This document shows, piece after piece, positions 33,836-43,646 of a stretch of DNA of 64,000 bases. The stretch comes from Paracoccaceae bacterium (lineage in GTDB: Bacteria > Pseudomonadota > Alphaproteobacteria > Rhodobacterales > Rhodobacteraceae): the NCBI GenBank assembly GCA_009773375.1, contig WRPH01000004.1, positions 1 through 64,000 of the forward strand, given 5' to 3'. The position numbers and the translations under genes were made by a program. Below the pieces are notes generated by a model. The model had not been told where the DNA came from, did no database searches, and was given only the letters and a program-made list of their open reading frames with translations. Each line of letters opens with the position of its first letter. Within the stretch, counting starts at the first letter, position 1.

Positions 33836-34585
33836 ATGTCTAGGCCCCTGATGTCCAAGGCCACTGCGGTTTGGCTGGTGGACAATACGACGCTGACGTT
33901 CCGTCAGGTTGCTGAATTCTGCGGTATGCACGAACTGGAAGTGCAAGGCATTGCCGATGGCGATGTGGCGACGGGCGTGAAGGGTTTCGATCCGGTGGCG
34001 AACAACCAGCTGGACGCGATCGAAATCGAGCGCGGCCAGAAGGACCCGCTCTACAAGTTGAAACTGAAGTTCAACGCCAGCGCTGTCGGCGAAGAAAAAC
34101 GCCGTGGGCCGCGCTATACTCCGCTGTCGAAGCGGCAGGACCGCCCGGCCTCTATCCTGTGGCTGGTGAAGTTCCACCCGGAATTGTCGGATGGCGCGAT
34201 TGGCAAGCTGGTCGGCACCACCAAGCCGACGATTGCGGCGATCCGTGAGCGGACGCACTGGAATATCAACAACATCACCGCGATTGACCCGGTGGCTTTG
34301 GGACTGTGCAAACAATCAGAGCTGGACGCGGCCGTGCAGGTGGCCGTGCGCAAGAAGGCGGCTGAAGGCACGGTGATGACGGATGACGAGCGGCGCAAGC
34401 TGGTGTCAACCGAACAGTCGCTGTCGATGGATACCGAAGGCAAGATGGCCTCGGGGCTGGAGCAGTTTGGCCGTGACGAGCGTGAACAAAAGCCGGCGGA
34501 TTTCTCGGATGCCGACAGCTTTTTCAACCTGCCGCATGGCGATGATGATGAAGAAGAGGATGAAGACGACGATATCCGTCGCTGA
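33836..34585 (+). CDS. trcR: Cell-cycle transcriptional regulator TrcR (DUF1013)
   Basis: A 249-residue protein of the DUF1013 family restricted to alphaproteobacteria. Family segments are the start M-S-K-A-T-A-V-W-L-V-D-N-T-T-L-T-F, the helix-turn-helix-like D-G-A-I-G-K-L-V-G-T-T-K-P-T-I (~residues 120-134) and R-T-H-W-N-I-N-N-I. The C-terminus is strongly acidic (runs of D/E). It is annotated in related genomes as a cell-cycle transcription factor; the molecular role is poorly known. Confidence 0.9.
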   Translation: MSRPLMSKATAVWLVDNTTLTFRQVAEFCGMHELEVQGIADGDVATGVKGFDPVANNQLDAIEIERGQKDPLYKLKLKFNASAVGEEKRRGPRYTPLSKRQDRPASILWLVKFHPELSDGAIGKLVGTTKPTIAAIRERTHWNINNITAIDPVALGLCKQSELDAAVQVAVRKKAAEGTVMTDDERRKLVSTEQSLSMDTEGKMASGLEQFGRDEREQKPADFSDADSFFNLPHGDDDEEEDEDDDIRR

Positions 34586-34601
34586 TCCTTTCGCAGGCAT
34601 G

Positions 34602-34635
34602 AAAAAAACCCCGGTCCTTGTGGCCGGGGTTTTTT
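34602..34635. terminator. Bidirectional terminator between trcR and usp
   Basis: AAAAAAACCCCGG and CCGGGGTTTTTT form a long stem with T-runs on both strands, so it can serve both convergent genes. The next ~60 bp hold a repeated GTGCGGGGGGCG and a 17-bp tandem duplication at the usp stop. Confidence 0.92.
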
Positions 34636-34698
34636 GTTGTTTGCTGCGGTCAGTGCGGGGGGCGTGCAGTGCGGGGGGCGGTCAATACGCCATCAGCA

Positions 34699-35547
34699 TC
34701 AATGCGCCATCAGCACCGGGACTTCGGCTTTTTCCAGCATGTTGCGGGTGGCACCGCCCAGAATCGCCTCGCGGAAGCGGGAATGGCCGTAGGCACCCAT
34801 CACCAGCATATCGGCGTTCTGATCCCAGACATGGCGGGCCAATACATCGGAAATCCGCGGCAGCGACTTGGCCAGCACCGAGACTTCGGCATGCACGCCA
34901 TGGCGCACCAGCAACTGGCACAGCATGCCACCCGGATCCGAGCGTTCCTCGCCCTGGCTCGGCGGGTCGATCACGGTGATATTCACCGCATCGGCGGCCT
35001 TCAGGAAGGGCAGGGCGAGCCGGGTGGCCGCCATCGCCTCGGCGCTTTGGTTCCAGGCGACGACGATGCGTTTCGGCACCACGTTTTCGCCCAAGCCTTT
35101 GGCAGGCAGCACCAGAACCGGGGCTTTGCCTTCAAACAGCGCGGACTCCAACACCGCTTCGGCTTCGGAGCCGATGCCGGGGCCATAGGGGCGCGGCAGC
35201 ACGACGAGATCGGCAAAGCGGGCGCGGGAGGCGACGAGATCGGTCAGCGCCCCCAACTGCGTCACCACCGCCTCGACCGAATAGCGCAGATCGCCGGATT
35301 CTTCGGCCAGTGCGGCATTGGCGGCGGCCTCCAGCGCGCGGGCGTCAGCCTCGGCGCGGTCAATGCCGACCTGCATCAGCACAGCGCCCGAACCGATGTA
35401 GGAATAGCCGACCTGGGTGCGATCCACCCCAAGCACCAGCACGTCCAGATGGGCATCCTGAGAACGGGCAAGCTTTGCCGCCGAACTTATCGCAAGCTCG
35501 GCATCGGTCGGGTTGGTCAGAATGGTAAGGATGGATTTGAAGGCCAT
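34699..35547 (-). CDS. Universal stress protein, tandem Usp domains
   Basis: A 282-residue protein of two UspA folds. The first domain is ~1-140 (F-K-S-I-L-T-I-L-T start). The second, ~150-282, ends with the nucleotide-loop pattern M-G-A-Y-G-H-S-R-F-R-E-A-I-L-G-G-A-T-R, expected to bind ATP. ATG 35547 follows CAGGGAGATC. It is divergent from ccoN with two FnrL-type boxes in the shared 212-bp region, so low-oxygen induction is likely. A 17-bp tandem duplication spans its stop codon. Confidence 0.9.
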   Translation of the reverse strand: MAFKSILTILTNPTDAELAISSAAKLARSQDAHLDVLVLGVDRTQVGYSYIGSGAVLMQVGIDRAEADARALEAAANAALAEESGDLRYSVEAVVTQLGALTDLVASRARFADLVVLPRPYGPGIGSEAEAVLESALFEGKAPVLVLPAKGLGENVVPKRIVVAWNQSAEAMAATRLALPFLKAADAVNITVIDPPSQGEERSDPGGMLCQLLVRHGVHAEVSVLAKSLPRISDVLARHVWDQNADMLVMGAYGHSRFREAILGGATRNMLEKAEVPVLMAH

Positions 35548-35608
35548 AGCGCGATCTCCCTGCTGGGTCTCATGGTAACATAACTTACACGCTAGATGTC
35601 GCATTGCT

Positions 35609-35622
35609 TTGATGTCGATCAA
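35609..35622. promoter_or_regulatory. FnrL/FNR box, usp-proximal
   Basis: TTGATGTCGATCAA is a perfect match to TTGAT-N4-ATCAA. It lies 62 bp upstream of the usp start and 137 bp upstream of ccoN. Confidence 0.85.
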
Positions 35623-35640
35623 GGCTAGCATGGTGGTATC

Positions 35641-35654
35641 TTGACATGGATCAA
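35641..35654. promoter_or_regulatory. FnrL/FNR box, ccoN-proximal
   Basis: TTGACATGGATCAA matches the FNR consensus with one change. It is 105 bp upstream of ccoN and 32 bp (about three helical turns) from the first box, so both could be occupied on one DNA face. Confidence 0.85.
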
Positions 35655-35759
35655 GGCTTGTCTGTGCTGCGACTGCGAAAAGCGGCATAGTCAAAAAGCT
35701 CTGGCCGGACTTCGAGTCGCAATCGGGGGCGGACCAGACCAAAGACGAAGGGACGCAAA

Positions 35760-37361
35760 ATGTGGGATTACGTTAAACTGGTCGCGCTTGGCGCTATCGC
35801 GGTATTGGCCGCGATTGCCGCCAATTATGCGCATGACCTGCCGTATATGGTGAACGCGATCGTCGTCATGCTGGCCGCTGCAATCACTTTCGTGTGGGCG
35901 CTGCGCAGTCATGGGACGGTTTGGGTTCACCCGGCAAATGAATATATGGACGGCGTTGTGCGCGCCGGGGTCATCGCGACCACCCTTTGGGGTGTTGTCG
36001 GTTTCCTCGTCGGCGTGATCATCGCCTTCCAACTGGCTTTCCCGTCGCTCAATTTCGAGATGATGGGGATTTTGAACTTTGGGCGTCTGCGGCCGCTGCA
36101 CACCAGCGCGGTGATCTTCGCCTTTGGCGGCAACGCGCTGATCATGTCGGCGTTCTATATCGTGCAGCGCACCTGCGGCACGCGGCTGTTCGGGGGCAAC
36201 CTCGGCTGGTTCGTGTTCTGGGGCTGGCAGCTGATGATCGTCATGGCGGCCACGTCCTATGTGCTTGGCGGCACGCAGGGCAAGGAATACGCCGAAACCG
36301 TCTGGTATATCGACGTCTGGATCGCCGTGGTCTGGGTGGCTTTCCTGCTTGTCTTCATGGGCACGCTCTGGCAGCGCAAAGAGCCGCATATCTATGTGGC
36401 GAACTGGTTCCTGCTGTCGATGATCATTACTGTCGCCATGCTGCATATCGTCAACAACCTGGCTATTCCGGTTTCGGTGTTCTCGTCGCAGTCGGTGCCG
36501 CTGTTCTCGGGCGTGCAGGATGCGATGACGCAATGGTGGTATGGCCACAACGCGGTGGGCTTCTTCCTGACCGCGGGCTTTCTGGGCATGATGTACTACT
36601 TCGTGCCGAAGCAGGCTGAAAAGCCGGTCTACAGCTACAAGCTGTCGATCATCCACTTCTGGGCGCTGATCTTCCTGTATATCTGGGCTGGTCCGCACCA
36701 TTTGCACTATACCGCTTTACCGGAATGGGCTTCGACCCTTGGCATGGTGTTCTCGATCATCCTGTGGATGCCGTCCTGGGGTGGCATGATCAACGGTCTG
36801 ATGACGCTTTCCGGCGCATGGGACAAGCTGCGCACCGACCCGATCATCCGTATGATGGTGGTGTCGATCGGCTTTTACGGCATGTCGACCTTTGAAGGCC
36901 CGATGATGTCGATCAAGGCGGTGAACAGCCTGTCGCACTACACCGACTGGACCATTGGTCACGTTCACTCTGGCGCGCTTGGCTGGAATGGCATGATCAC
37001 CTTTGGCGCGCTTTACTTCCTTACGCCAAAGCTGTGGAACCGCAGCGGGCTTTACAGCCTGAAGCTGGTCAGCTGGCACTTCTGGTTGGCCACCATCGGG
37101 ATCGTGCTTTACGCGTCCTCGATGTGGGTGACCGGCATCATGGAAGGCCTGATGTGGCGCGAAGTGGATGCGAACGGCTTCCTTGTGAACGCATTCGCTG
37201 ACACGGTGGCGGCAAAGTATCCGATGTATGTGGTGCGCGGCCTGGGTGGAACGCTGTTCCTGACCGGCGCGCTGATCATGGTCTATAACCTGTGGATGAC
37301 GGTGCGCGCGCAGCCTGCAAAGGCTTCGGTAAACGCGAACAACGCCGTTCCTGCTGAATGA
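35760..37361 (+). CDS. ccoN: cbb3-type cytochrome c oxidase subunit I
   Basis: A 533-residue, about 12-helix catalytic subunit of the high-affinity terminal oxidase. Haem and CuB ligand segments are visible: [24 protein letters not shown] and [10 protein letters not shown]. It reduces O2 to water with proton pumping at low oxygen. ATG 35760 follows GAAGGGACGCAAA. Begins the ccoNOQP operon under candidate FnrL control. Confidence 0.97.
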   Translation: MWDYVKLVALGAIAVLAAIAANYAHDLPYMVNAIVVMLAAAITFVWALRSHGTVWVHPANEYMDGVVRAGVIATTLWGVVGFLVGVIIAFQLAFPSLNFEMMGILNFGRLRPLHTSAVIFAFGGNALIMSAFYIVQRTCGTRLFGGNLGWFVFWGWQLMIVMAATSYVLGGTQGKEYAETVWYIDVWIAVVWVAFLLVFMGTLWQRKEPHIYVANWFLLSMIITVAMLHIVNNLAIPVSVFSSQSVPLFSGVQDAMTQWWYGHNAVGFFLTAGFLGMMYYFVPKQAEKPVYSYKLSIIHFWALIFLYIWAGPHHLHYTALPEWASTLGMVFSIILWMPSWGGMINGLMTLSGAWDKLRTDPIIRMMVVSIGFYGMSTFEGPMMSIKAVNSLSHYTDWTIGHVHSGALGWNGMITFGALYFLTPKLWNRSGLYSLKLVSWHFWLATIGIVLYASSMWVTGIMEGLMWREVDANGFLVNAFADTVAAKYPMYVVRGLGGTLFLTGALIMVYNLWMTVRAQPAKASVNANNAVPAE

Positions 37362-37376
37362 TCGGAGGGCAGGACA

Positions 37377-38102
37377 ATGGCATTTCTTGACAAACACAAG
37401 AAGATTGAAACGCACGCCACCTTGCTTATGGTGCTGTCGCTTCTGGTGGTGACCATCGGTGGGATCGTGGAGATTGCTCCGCTGTTCTATCTGCAAAACA
37501 CCATTGAAAAGGTGGAAGGGGTTCGCCCCTACACCCCGCTCGAACTGGCCGGGCGTGACATCTATATCCGCGAGGGTTGCTATGTCTGCCACAGCCAGAT
37601 GATCCGTCCGATGCGCGACGAGGTCGAACGTTATGGCCACTACAGCCTTGCGGCGGAGTCGATGTACGACCATCCGTTCCAGTGGGGATCGAAGCGCACC
37701 GGGCCGGATCTGGCCCGCGTGGGCGGCCGTTACTCGGACAGCTGGCATGTTGATCACATGACCAACCCGCAAGCTGTGGTGCCGGAATCGGTGATGCCGA
37801 AATATTCCTACCTGCTGCGTCAGGAAGTTGACGGGAAATACATTGCGGGCATCATGTCGACCCATGCCATGGTTGGTGTGCCTTACACCGAGGACATGAT
37901 CGCGGCGGCGAAAGAGGATTTCGCAGCACAAGCCGACCCGAATGCCGATACTGCCGGCCTGACGGAACGCTATGGCAAGGCGACGGTGTCGAACTTTGAT
38001 GGCCAGCCTGCGCTGACCGAGATGGACGCACTGATCGCTTACCTGCAAGTGCTTGGCACGATGGTCGATTTCACGACCTTCACGCCTGATCCGACGCGGT
38101 AA
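37377..38102 (+). CDS. ccoO: cbb3-type cytochrome c oxidase subunit II (mono-haem)
   Basis: A 241-residue membrane-anchored cytochrome c. One N-terminal helix lies at ~15-37, then a periplasmic domain with haem motif C-Y-V-C-H at residues 68-72 and a methionine ligand in the later part. It passes electrons from CcoP to CcoN. Complete. Confidence 0.97.
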   Translation: MAFLDKHKKIETHATLLMVLSLLVVTIGGIVEIAPLFYLQNTIEKVEGVRPYTPLELAGRDIYIREGCYVCHSQMIRPMRDEVERYGHYSLAAESMYDHPFQWGSKRTGPDLARVGGRYSDSWHVDHMTNPQAVVPESVMPKYSYLLRQEVDGKYIAGIMSTHAMVGVPYTEDMIAAAKEDFAAQADPNADTAGLTERYGKATVSNFDGQPALTEMDALIAYLQVLGTMVDFTTFTPDPTR

Positions 38103-38112
38103 GGGGGGCTAG

Positions 38113-38334
38113 ATGGATACCTATAGCCTTATGCGTGAATTCGCGGACAGCTGGGCGCTGTTGCTTCTGACGGCTTTGTTCTTGGGCGTGTTCGTCTGGG
38201 CCTGGCGTCCGGGGTCGCGCGCCTTGCACGACGACGCTGCGAATTCGATCTTTCGCCATGACAAGAAACCCGCTGTGGAGCCGGTGTCGCGCGATGTGCG
38301 CGGCAACGGGGCCAAGCAACCCGAGGAGGCGTGA
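38113..38334 (+). CDS. ccoQ: cbb3-type oxidase subunit CcoQ
   Basis: A 73-residue single-helix protein (L-L-L-L-T-A-L-F-L-G-V-F-V-W-A-W at ~16-31) with the R-P-G-S-R-A-L-H motif after the helix. It stabilises the oxidase. Lies in the standard position between ccoO and ccoP, with ccoP starting 3 bp after its stop. Confidence 0.95.
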   Translation: MDTYSLMREFADSWALLLLTALFLGVFVWAWRPGSRALHDDAANSIFRHDKKPAVEPVSRDVRGNGAKQPEEA

Positions 38335-38337
38335 TCC

Positions 38338-39216
38338 ATGTGCGCCAAGCAAGTAACGAAGGCTCCGAAAGAAGTTCAGACCACGGGCCACAGCTGGGAC
38401 GGGATTGAAGAATACAACAACCCGCTGCCGCGCTGGTGGGTGTGGGTGCTGTATCTGACCATCGTCTGGGGCATCGGCTACACGATCTTCTATCCGGCAT
38501 GGCCGATGCTGACGTCTGCAACCCAAGGCATCTATGGCCCGCAGGAACGTGCGGCTGTCGTGGCCGAAATCAAGCGGTTTGACGATGCCAATGGCCCGAT
38601 CAAGGCCAAGCTGGTGGCGGCTGATCTGGCCGCTATTCCTGCGGATGACGAGCTGAAGACCTTTGCCGTTTCGGCCGGGGCTTCGGTGTTCAAGAACAAC
38701 TGCGCCCAGTGCCACGGTTCGGGTGCCGCAGGGGTTCAGGGCAAGGGCTATCCGAACCTGTTGGACAACGACTGGCTGTGGGGCGGTGATATGGAATCGA
38801 TCCATGCCACCGTGGCACATGGTATCCGCAATACCACCGACGGCGATGCCCGCTACTCGGAGATGCCGAAGTTCGGCACCGACGGGCTGCTGGATGATGC
38901 CCAGATCGGTCAGGTTGTCGAATATGTGCTGCAACTGTCGGGGCAGGAGCATGACGCGGCGGGTGCGACCGCTGGTGCCACGATCTTTGCCGACAACTGC
39001 GCAGCCTGCCATGCCGAAGGCGGCACCGGCGACCGGGTGCAGGGCGCGCCGAACCTGACGGATGCGATCTGGCTGTATGGCGGCGACAAGGCGACGTTGA
39101 CTGAATCGGTCAGCAAAGCCCGTTTTGGCGTGATGCCGGCCTGGGCACCCAAGCTGTCGGAAGACGAAATCCGCGCCGTGGCCGTTTACGTCCACAGCCT
39201 GGGTGGCGGCGAATAA
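38338..39216 (+). CDS. ccoP: cbb3-type cytochrome c oxidase subunit III (di-haem)
   Basis: A 292-residue di-haem cytochrome. An N-terminal membrane helix (~33-53) is followed by two cytochrome c domains with C-A-Q-C-H at 122-126 and C-A-A-C-H near 220. It accepts electrons from soluble c-type cytochromes. [12 protein letters not shown] near residue 20 is the conserved CcoP start region. Last gene of ccoNOQP. Confidence 0.97.
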   Translation: MCAKQVTKAPKEVQTTGHSWDGIEEYNNPLPRWWVWVLYLTIVWGIGYTIFYPAWPMLTSATQGIYGPQERAAVVAEIKRFDDANGPIKAKLVAADLAAIPADDELKTFAVSAGASVFKNNCAQCHGSGAAGVQGKGYPNLLDNDWLWGGDMESIHATVAHGIRNTTDGDARYSEMPKFGTDGLLDDAQIGQVVEYVLQLSGQEHDAAGATAGATIFADNCAACHAEGGTGDRVQGAPNLTDAIWLYGGDKATLTESVSKARFGVMPAWAPKLSEDEIRAVAVYVHSLGGGE

Positions 39217-39400
39217 ACCTGCCGCGCCTGTCGGGTCTGACGGGCGCGTGTGGCAAAGAATGCGCGCGGGCAGCTTCGGCTGCCCCCCGCTGGCACCGGC
39301 GCTCCATCCTGTTCGCGCGTTTCCTGGGGGTGTCGGTGCCCCTTTTTCGCGTTGAAACCGGGCAGATCGCCCGATTTTCCCCATCTTTTCGCTGCCGCGC

Positions 39401-39417
39401 TACCATGCCACATGGTA
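39401..39417. promoter_or_regulatory. Inverted repeat upstream of ccoG
   Basis: TACCATG-CCA-CATGGTA is a perfect 7-bp dyad with a 3-bp centre, 22 bp upstream of the FnrL box. The 316-bp gap 39217-39532 also has a G+C hairpin (GGGCAGC-TTCG-GCTGCCC, near 39268-39290). The dyad could bind a second regulator of the assembly operon. Confidence 0.4.
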
Positions 39418-39439
39418 AAGTTGCGTCAGGGATATCTTT

Positions 39440-39453
39440 TTGATGCAGGTCAA
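39440..39453. promoter_or_regulatory. FnrL/FNR box upstream of ccoGHIS
   Basis: TTGATGCAGGTCAA matches TTGAT-N4-ATCAA with a single change and lies 80-93 bp upstream of ccoG. It fits oxygen control of the assembly genes as in Rhodobacter. Confidence 0.78.
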
Positions 39454-39532
39454 GGCGGGCCCATGCGCCCGCGCCGATAGAGGGCGCGACGCCCCAGCGA
39501 TGCCTGCAAAGCCAATACCCCGGAGAATGTCC

Positions 39533-40966
39533 GTGACCAGTCCAGATACCCAACCCGAAAGCCTGTATGCCGCCCGCGAGCCGATCTTTCCGCGCCGGGT
39601 GAAGGGGGCGTTCCGCACCCTGAAATGGTGGCTGCTGGCACTGATGCTGGGGGTTTACTACATCACCCCATGGATCCGCTGGGACCGTGGCCCGAACCTG
39701 CCCGATCAGGCGGTGCTGATCGACATGGCGAACCGGCGCTTTTTCTTCTTCATGATCGAAATCTGGCCGCATGAGTTCTACTTCGTCGCCGGTCTGCTGA
39801 TCATGGCGGGCTTGGGGCTGTTTCTGTTCACCTCGGCTGCGGGGCGGGTCTGGTGTGGCTATGCCTGCCCGCAGACGGTGTGGACCGACCTGTATATCCT
39901 CGTCGAGCGCTGGATCGAAGGCGACCGCAACGCCCGTATCCGTCTGCACCGGCAGAAATGGGATCTGGAAAAGACCCGCAAGCGTGCGGTCAAATGGACG
40001 GTGTGGCTGCTGATCGGTCTGGCCACCGGCGGGGCCTGGGTGTTTTACTTCACCGACGCGCCGACGCTGTTGGTGAACCTGCTTAACGGCACTGCCCACC
40101 CGATCGCCTATACCACCATGGCGATTCTGACGGCGACGACGTTCTTCTTCGGCGGCTTCGCCCGCGAGCAGATCTGCATCTACGCCTGCCCGTGGCCGCG
40201 TATCCAAGCTGCGATGATGGACGAAGACACCCTGACCATCGGCTACCGCGACTGGCGTGGCGAGCCGCGTGGCAAGCAAAGCGTGGAAGGCAACGGCGAT
40301 TGCATTGATTGTATGGCCTGCGTCAACGTCTGCCCGATGGGGATTGATATTCGCAACGGTCAGCAGATGGCCTGCATCACTTGCGGCCTGTGCATCGACG
40401 CCTGCAACGACGTGATGGAAAAGATCGGCAAGCCGCTGCATCTGATAGGCTACATGGCGCTGACCGATGAAACCCGCGAACGTGCGGGCCAGACGCCGAA
40501 GTCGGTGTGGAAACATGTGTTCCGCCCGCGCACGATTCTTTACACCACGCTTTGGGCCGGTGTTGGCGTCGCGCTGGTTGTGGCGTTGTTCCTGCGGTCA
40601 CCGATCGACATCAACGTGACGCCGGTGCGCAACCCGCAATATGTGACGCTGTCGGATGGGTCTATCCGCAACGCCTATGACCTGCGGCTGCGCAACAAGC
40701 AGGGCGAAGAGCGCTGGTTTGCCTTCTCGGCCACATCTGAAGCGACTTTCGTGCTGTCGCTGGATAGTGATGCGGAATTGAAAGTGCTGGTGCCCGCCAA
40801 TGAAACCAAGACCGTGCGGCTGTTCGTGACCGCGCCCGCCGATTCGCATGCGGCAGAGCACGAGCGCACCGATCTGCGGCTTTGGATCGAGGATGTCGGC
40901 ACCGAGGCTGCGCCCGGCACCGATCGCGTGCATTATGATACCGTGTTTTACGGAAAGGACGACTGA
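39533..40966 (+). CDS. ccoG: Cytochrome c oxidase accessory protein CcoG (RdxB/FixG)
   Basis: A ~477-residue membrane protein with about five helices and a cytoplasmic ferredoxin-like domain with two 4Fe-4S motifs: C-I-D-C-M-A-C-V-N-V-C-P and C-I-T-C-G-L-C-I-D-A-C. Early cysteines in W-C-G-Y-A-C-P and I-Y-A-C-P-W-P are also conserved. It acts in copper reduction for cbb3 assembly. The start is debatable: GTG 39533 is 7 bases after GGAG, while ATG 39527 lies only one base after it. Confidence 0.93.
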   Translation: MTSPDTQPESLYAAREPIFPRRVKGAFRTLKWWLLALMLGVYYITPWIRWDRGPNLPDQAVLIDMANRRFFFFMIEIWPHEFYFVAGLLIMAGLGLFLFTSAAGRVWCGYACPQTVWTDLYILVERWIEGDRNARIRLHRQKWDLEKTRKRAVKWTVWLLIGLATGGAWVFYFTDAPTLLVNLLNGTAHPIAYTTMAILTATTFFFGGFAREQICIYACPWPRIQAAMMDEDTLTIGYRDWRGEPRGKQSVEGNGDCIDCMACVNVCPMGIDIRNGQQMACITCGLCIDACNDVMEKIGKPLHLIGYMALTDETRERAGQTPKSVWKHVFRPRTILYTTLWAGVGVALVVALFLRSPIDINVTPVRNPQYVTLSDGSIRNAYDLRLRNKQGEERWFAFSATSEATFVLSLDSDAELKVLVPANETKTVRLFVTAPADSHAAEHERTDLRLWIEDVGTEAAPGTDRVHYDTVFYGKDD

Positions 40967-40967
40967 G

Positions 40968-41426
40968 ATGGCCGAAATCACCGGGCGGCATGTGCTGGGT
41001 TTTACCGTGACGGCGTTTGGCGTGATCATCGCGGTCAACCTGCTGATGGCTTATCAGGCGATCAGCACCTTTCCGGGGCTGGAGGTGGACAACTCTTACG
41101 TCGCCAGTCAGGATTTTGATGCCGACCGCAAGGCGCAACTGGCGCTGGGGTGGCAGTTGGTGCCGGCCTATGATCTGGACAAGGGCGAGCTGATGCTGGC
41201 CTTTACCGACGCGCAGGGCAAGCCGGTGGTGGTGAACGATCTGTCAGTGCTGGTCGGACGCACCACCGAGGCGAAAGACGACAGCATGCCGCAGTTCATC
41301 TATGAGGCCGGGGTTTACCGGGCAAAGGCGGCGTTGCAGCCGGGGAAATGGATGCTCCACGTCGAGGCGAAATCGCTGGACGGCACTGCATTCCGGCAGC
41401 GGATTGATCTGTTCGTGAAAGGCTGA
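40968..41426 (+). CDS. ccoH: Oxidase assembly protein CcoH (FixH)
   Basis: A 152-residue protein with one N-terminal membrane helix (~residues 10-30) and a periplasmic Ig-like FixH domain containing the family Y-V-A-S-Q-D-F start and F-I-Y-E-A-G-V-Y-R. It stabilises newly made cbb3 subunits. It starts 1 bp after ccoG and is followed after 3 bp by ccoI. Confidence 0.94.
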   Translation: MAEITGRHVLGFTVTAFGVIIAVNLLMAYQAISTFPGLEVDNSYVASQDFDADRKAQLALGWQLVPAYDLDKGELMLAFTDAQGKPVVVNDLSVLVGRTTEAKDDSMPQFIYEAGVYRAKAALQPGKWMLHVEAKSLDGTAFRQRIDLFVKG

Positions 41427-41429
41427 GCC

Positions 41430-43646
41430 ATGACCATCGCCGGGCCGATTGCGCCGCAGGATATTGAGGTGGAACGCCCCGGCATGGCTGCTTGCCCGGC
41501 CTGTGTGGTCACACCTTCGGCGCAGGCACTGGCGGCGATGGCAAAACCGTCAAGCGGTCGGTTGATGCTGTCGCTGCCTGCGGCGCATTGTGCGGCCTGC
41601 ATTTCCACGGTGGAAACCGCGATTGCGGGGGTGCCGGGGGTGCAGTCTTCGCGGGTCAATCTGACGATGAAGCGGGTGTCGGTGGAGGCTGACGCCAGCG
41701 TCACCGCGCCGCAGCTGATCGAGGTGCTGAAGCGCGTCGGCTATGAGGCGCATGAGCTGGACGCGGGGCTGTTGAGCGCGACCGAAACCGACAAGCAGGG
41801 CCGCGATCTGCTGATGCGGCTGGGGGTTGCGTTCTTTTCGATGATGAACGTGATGCTGTTGTCGGTGGCGGTGTGGTCGGGGGCCGAGGGGGCTACTCGT
41901 GACATGTTCCACTGGATTTCGGCGGCGATTGCGATTCCGACGGTGATTTTTTCCGGGCAGCCGTTTTTCAAATCGGCTTGGGCGGGCTTGCGCGTTGGCC
42001 GGTTGGGGATGGATTTTCCGATCTCGCTGGCGCTGGTGCTGGCCTCGTCAATCTCGTTGTTTGAAACCATCAAATCGGGGCATCATGCCTATTTCGATGC
42101 GGCGGTGATGCTGTGCTTTTTCCTGCTGCTGGGCCGCTATCTGGACCATCGCACGCGGGCGGTGGCGCGCTCGGCGGCGGAAGAGTTGGCCGCGCTGGAA
42201 GTGCCGCGCGCGACGGTGCTGGTGGATGGCGCCGAAGTGGTGCGGCCGATTTCCGAGGTGGTGGCGGGCGATCTGGTGCGGGTGCGTCCCGGTGGCCGGA
42301 TGCCGGTGGATGGCGTGGTGGCCGAGGGTGCGTCCGAGGTGGACCGCAGCCTGCTGACCGGGGAAAGCCTGCCGGTGTTCGCCGGGGTCGGCACGGTGGT
42401 ATCGGCGGGTGAGGTCAATCTGACCGGGCCGCTGGTGTTGCGGGTGACGGCGGCGGGCAAGGATTCCAGCCTGCACCGCATGGCCGATCTGGTGGCGGTG
42501 GCGGAAAGTGCCAAGACGAAATACACCACCTTGGCCGAACGCGCCGCCAGTTATTACTCGCCGCTGGTGCATCTGATGTCGTTCAGCGCTTTTGGTTATT
42601 GGATGTGGGCGACGGGCGGTGATGTGCGTTTTGCGGTCAATATCTCGGCGGCGGTGCTGATCATCACCTGCCCCTGCGCGCTGGGGCTGGCGGTGCCTGC
42701 GGTGGTGACGGCGGCTTCTGGCAAGCTGTTCCGCAAGGGGCTGCTGATCAAGCATGGCACCGCGTTGGAGCGGCTGGCGCAGGTGGACACCGTGGTGTTC
42801 GACAAGACCGGCACGCTGACCACGGGCGCGCCGGAGCTGACGAATTTCACAGACCATCCGCGCGCGGTGATCGAGGTGGCGGCGGCGCTGGCTTCGGCCT
42901 CGTCGCATCCGCTGGCGCAGGCTTTGGCAGAGGCTGCAAAGGCGCAGGGCGTTGTGGCGGCAGAGGTCAGTGATTTGCGCGAGGTGCCGGGCTATGGCGT
43001 GGAAGGCATCTGGCGCGGCCAGACCGTGCGGCTGGGCCGGGCGGGCTGGTGCAATGCCGAAGCGCTGGATGTGACCGCGACCTATCTTTGTGCAGGCGAC
43101 AAGCCGCGCGCCTTTACCTTTGCCGACCGCTTGCGTCCGGGGGCCGAGGTGGCGATTGCGGCGTTGAAGGCGCAGGGCAAGCATATCCGGCTGATTTCGG
43201 GCGATGTCGAAGGTGCTGTGGCCGATCTGGCGGCGCGGCTGTGCATCGAGGATTGGGTTGCGGGCGCGCTTCCGGCGGAAAAGGTGGCGCTGGTGCGGGA
43301 TCTGACGCTGGCGGGGCGGCGCGTGCTGATGGTGGGCGACGGGCTGAACGACACGGCGGCGCTGGCGGCGGCGCATGTCAGCATTTCGCCCGCGACGGCG
43401 CTGGATGCGGCGCGCACGGCTTCAGATATCGTGCTGCTGGGGCAGGATATGGCGGCGATTGGCGATGCCACCCGGATCGCCCGGCAGGCAACGCGGCGGA
43501 TGGTGGAGAATTTCGGCATCTCGGCGGCCTATAACGTGGTTGCGGTGCCGTTGGCGCTGATCGGGTCGGCCACGCCACTGGCGGCAGCCTTGGCGATGTC
43601 ACTATCGTCGATTACCGTGTCGCTGAACGCGCTGAGGTTGAAGTAA
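41430..43646 (+). CDS. ccoI: Copper-transporting P1B-ATPase CcoI (FixI)
   Basis: A 738-residue ATPase delivering copper for cbb3 maturation. The N-terminus has a Cys-rich C-P-A-C and an HMA domain with C-A-A-C (~56-59). The membrane copper site is C-P-C in I-T-C-P-C-A-L-G. The phosphorylation motif D-K-T-G-T-L-T and hinge G-D-G-L-N-D-T are intact. Its stop overlaps the ccoS start by one base. Confidence 0.95.
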   Translation: MTIAGPIAPQDIEVERPGMAACPACVVTPSAQALAAMAKPSSGRLMLSLPAAHCAACISTVETAIAGVPGVQSSRVNLTMKRVSVEADASVTAPQLIEVLKRVGYEAHELDAGLLSATETDKQGRDLLMRLGVAFFSMMNVMLLSVAVWSGAEGATRDMFHWISAAIAIPTVIFSGQPFFKSAWAGLRVGRLGMDFPISLALVLASSISLFETIKSGHHAYFDAAVMLCFFLLLGRYLDHRTRAVARSAAEELAALEVPRATVLVDGAEVVRPISEVVAGDLVRVRPGGRMPVDGVVAEGASEVDRSLLTGESLPVFAGVGTVVSAGEVNLTGPLVLRVTAAGKDSSLHRMADLVAVAESAKTKYTTLAERAASYYSPLVHLMSFSAFGYWMWATGGDVRFAVNISAAVLIITCPCALGLAVPAVVTAASGKLFRKGLLIKHGTALERLAQVDTVVFDKTGTLTTGAPELTNFTDHPRAVIEVAAALASASSHPLAQALAEAAKAQGVVAAEVSDLREVPGYGVEGIWRGQTVRLGRAGWCNAEALDVTATYLCAGDKPRAFTFADRLRPGAEVAIAALKAQGKHIRLISGDVEGAVADLAARLCIEDWVAGALPAEKVALVRDLTLAGRRVLMVGDGLNDTAALAAAHVSISPATALDAARTASDIVLLGQDMAAIGDATRIARQATRRMVENFGISAAYNVVAVPLALIGSATPLAAALAMSLSSITVSLNALRLK

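Noticed and set aside
42048..43376. 442-codon open frame opposite ccoI
   Set aside because: Shadow of ccoI; no conserved motif.
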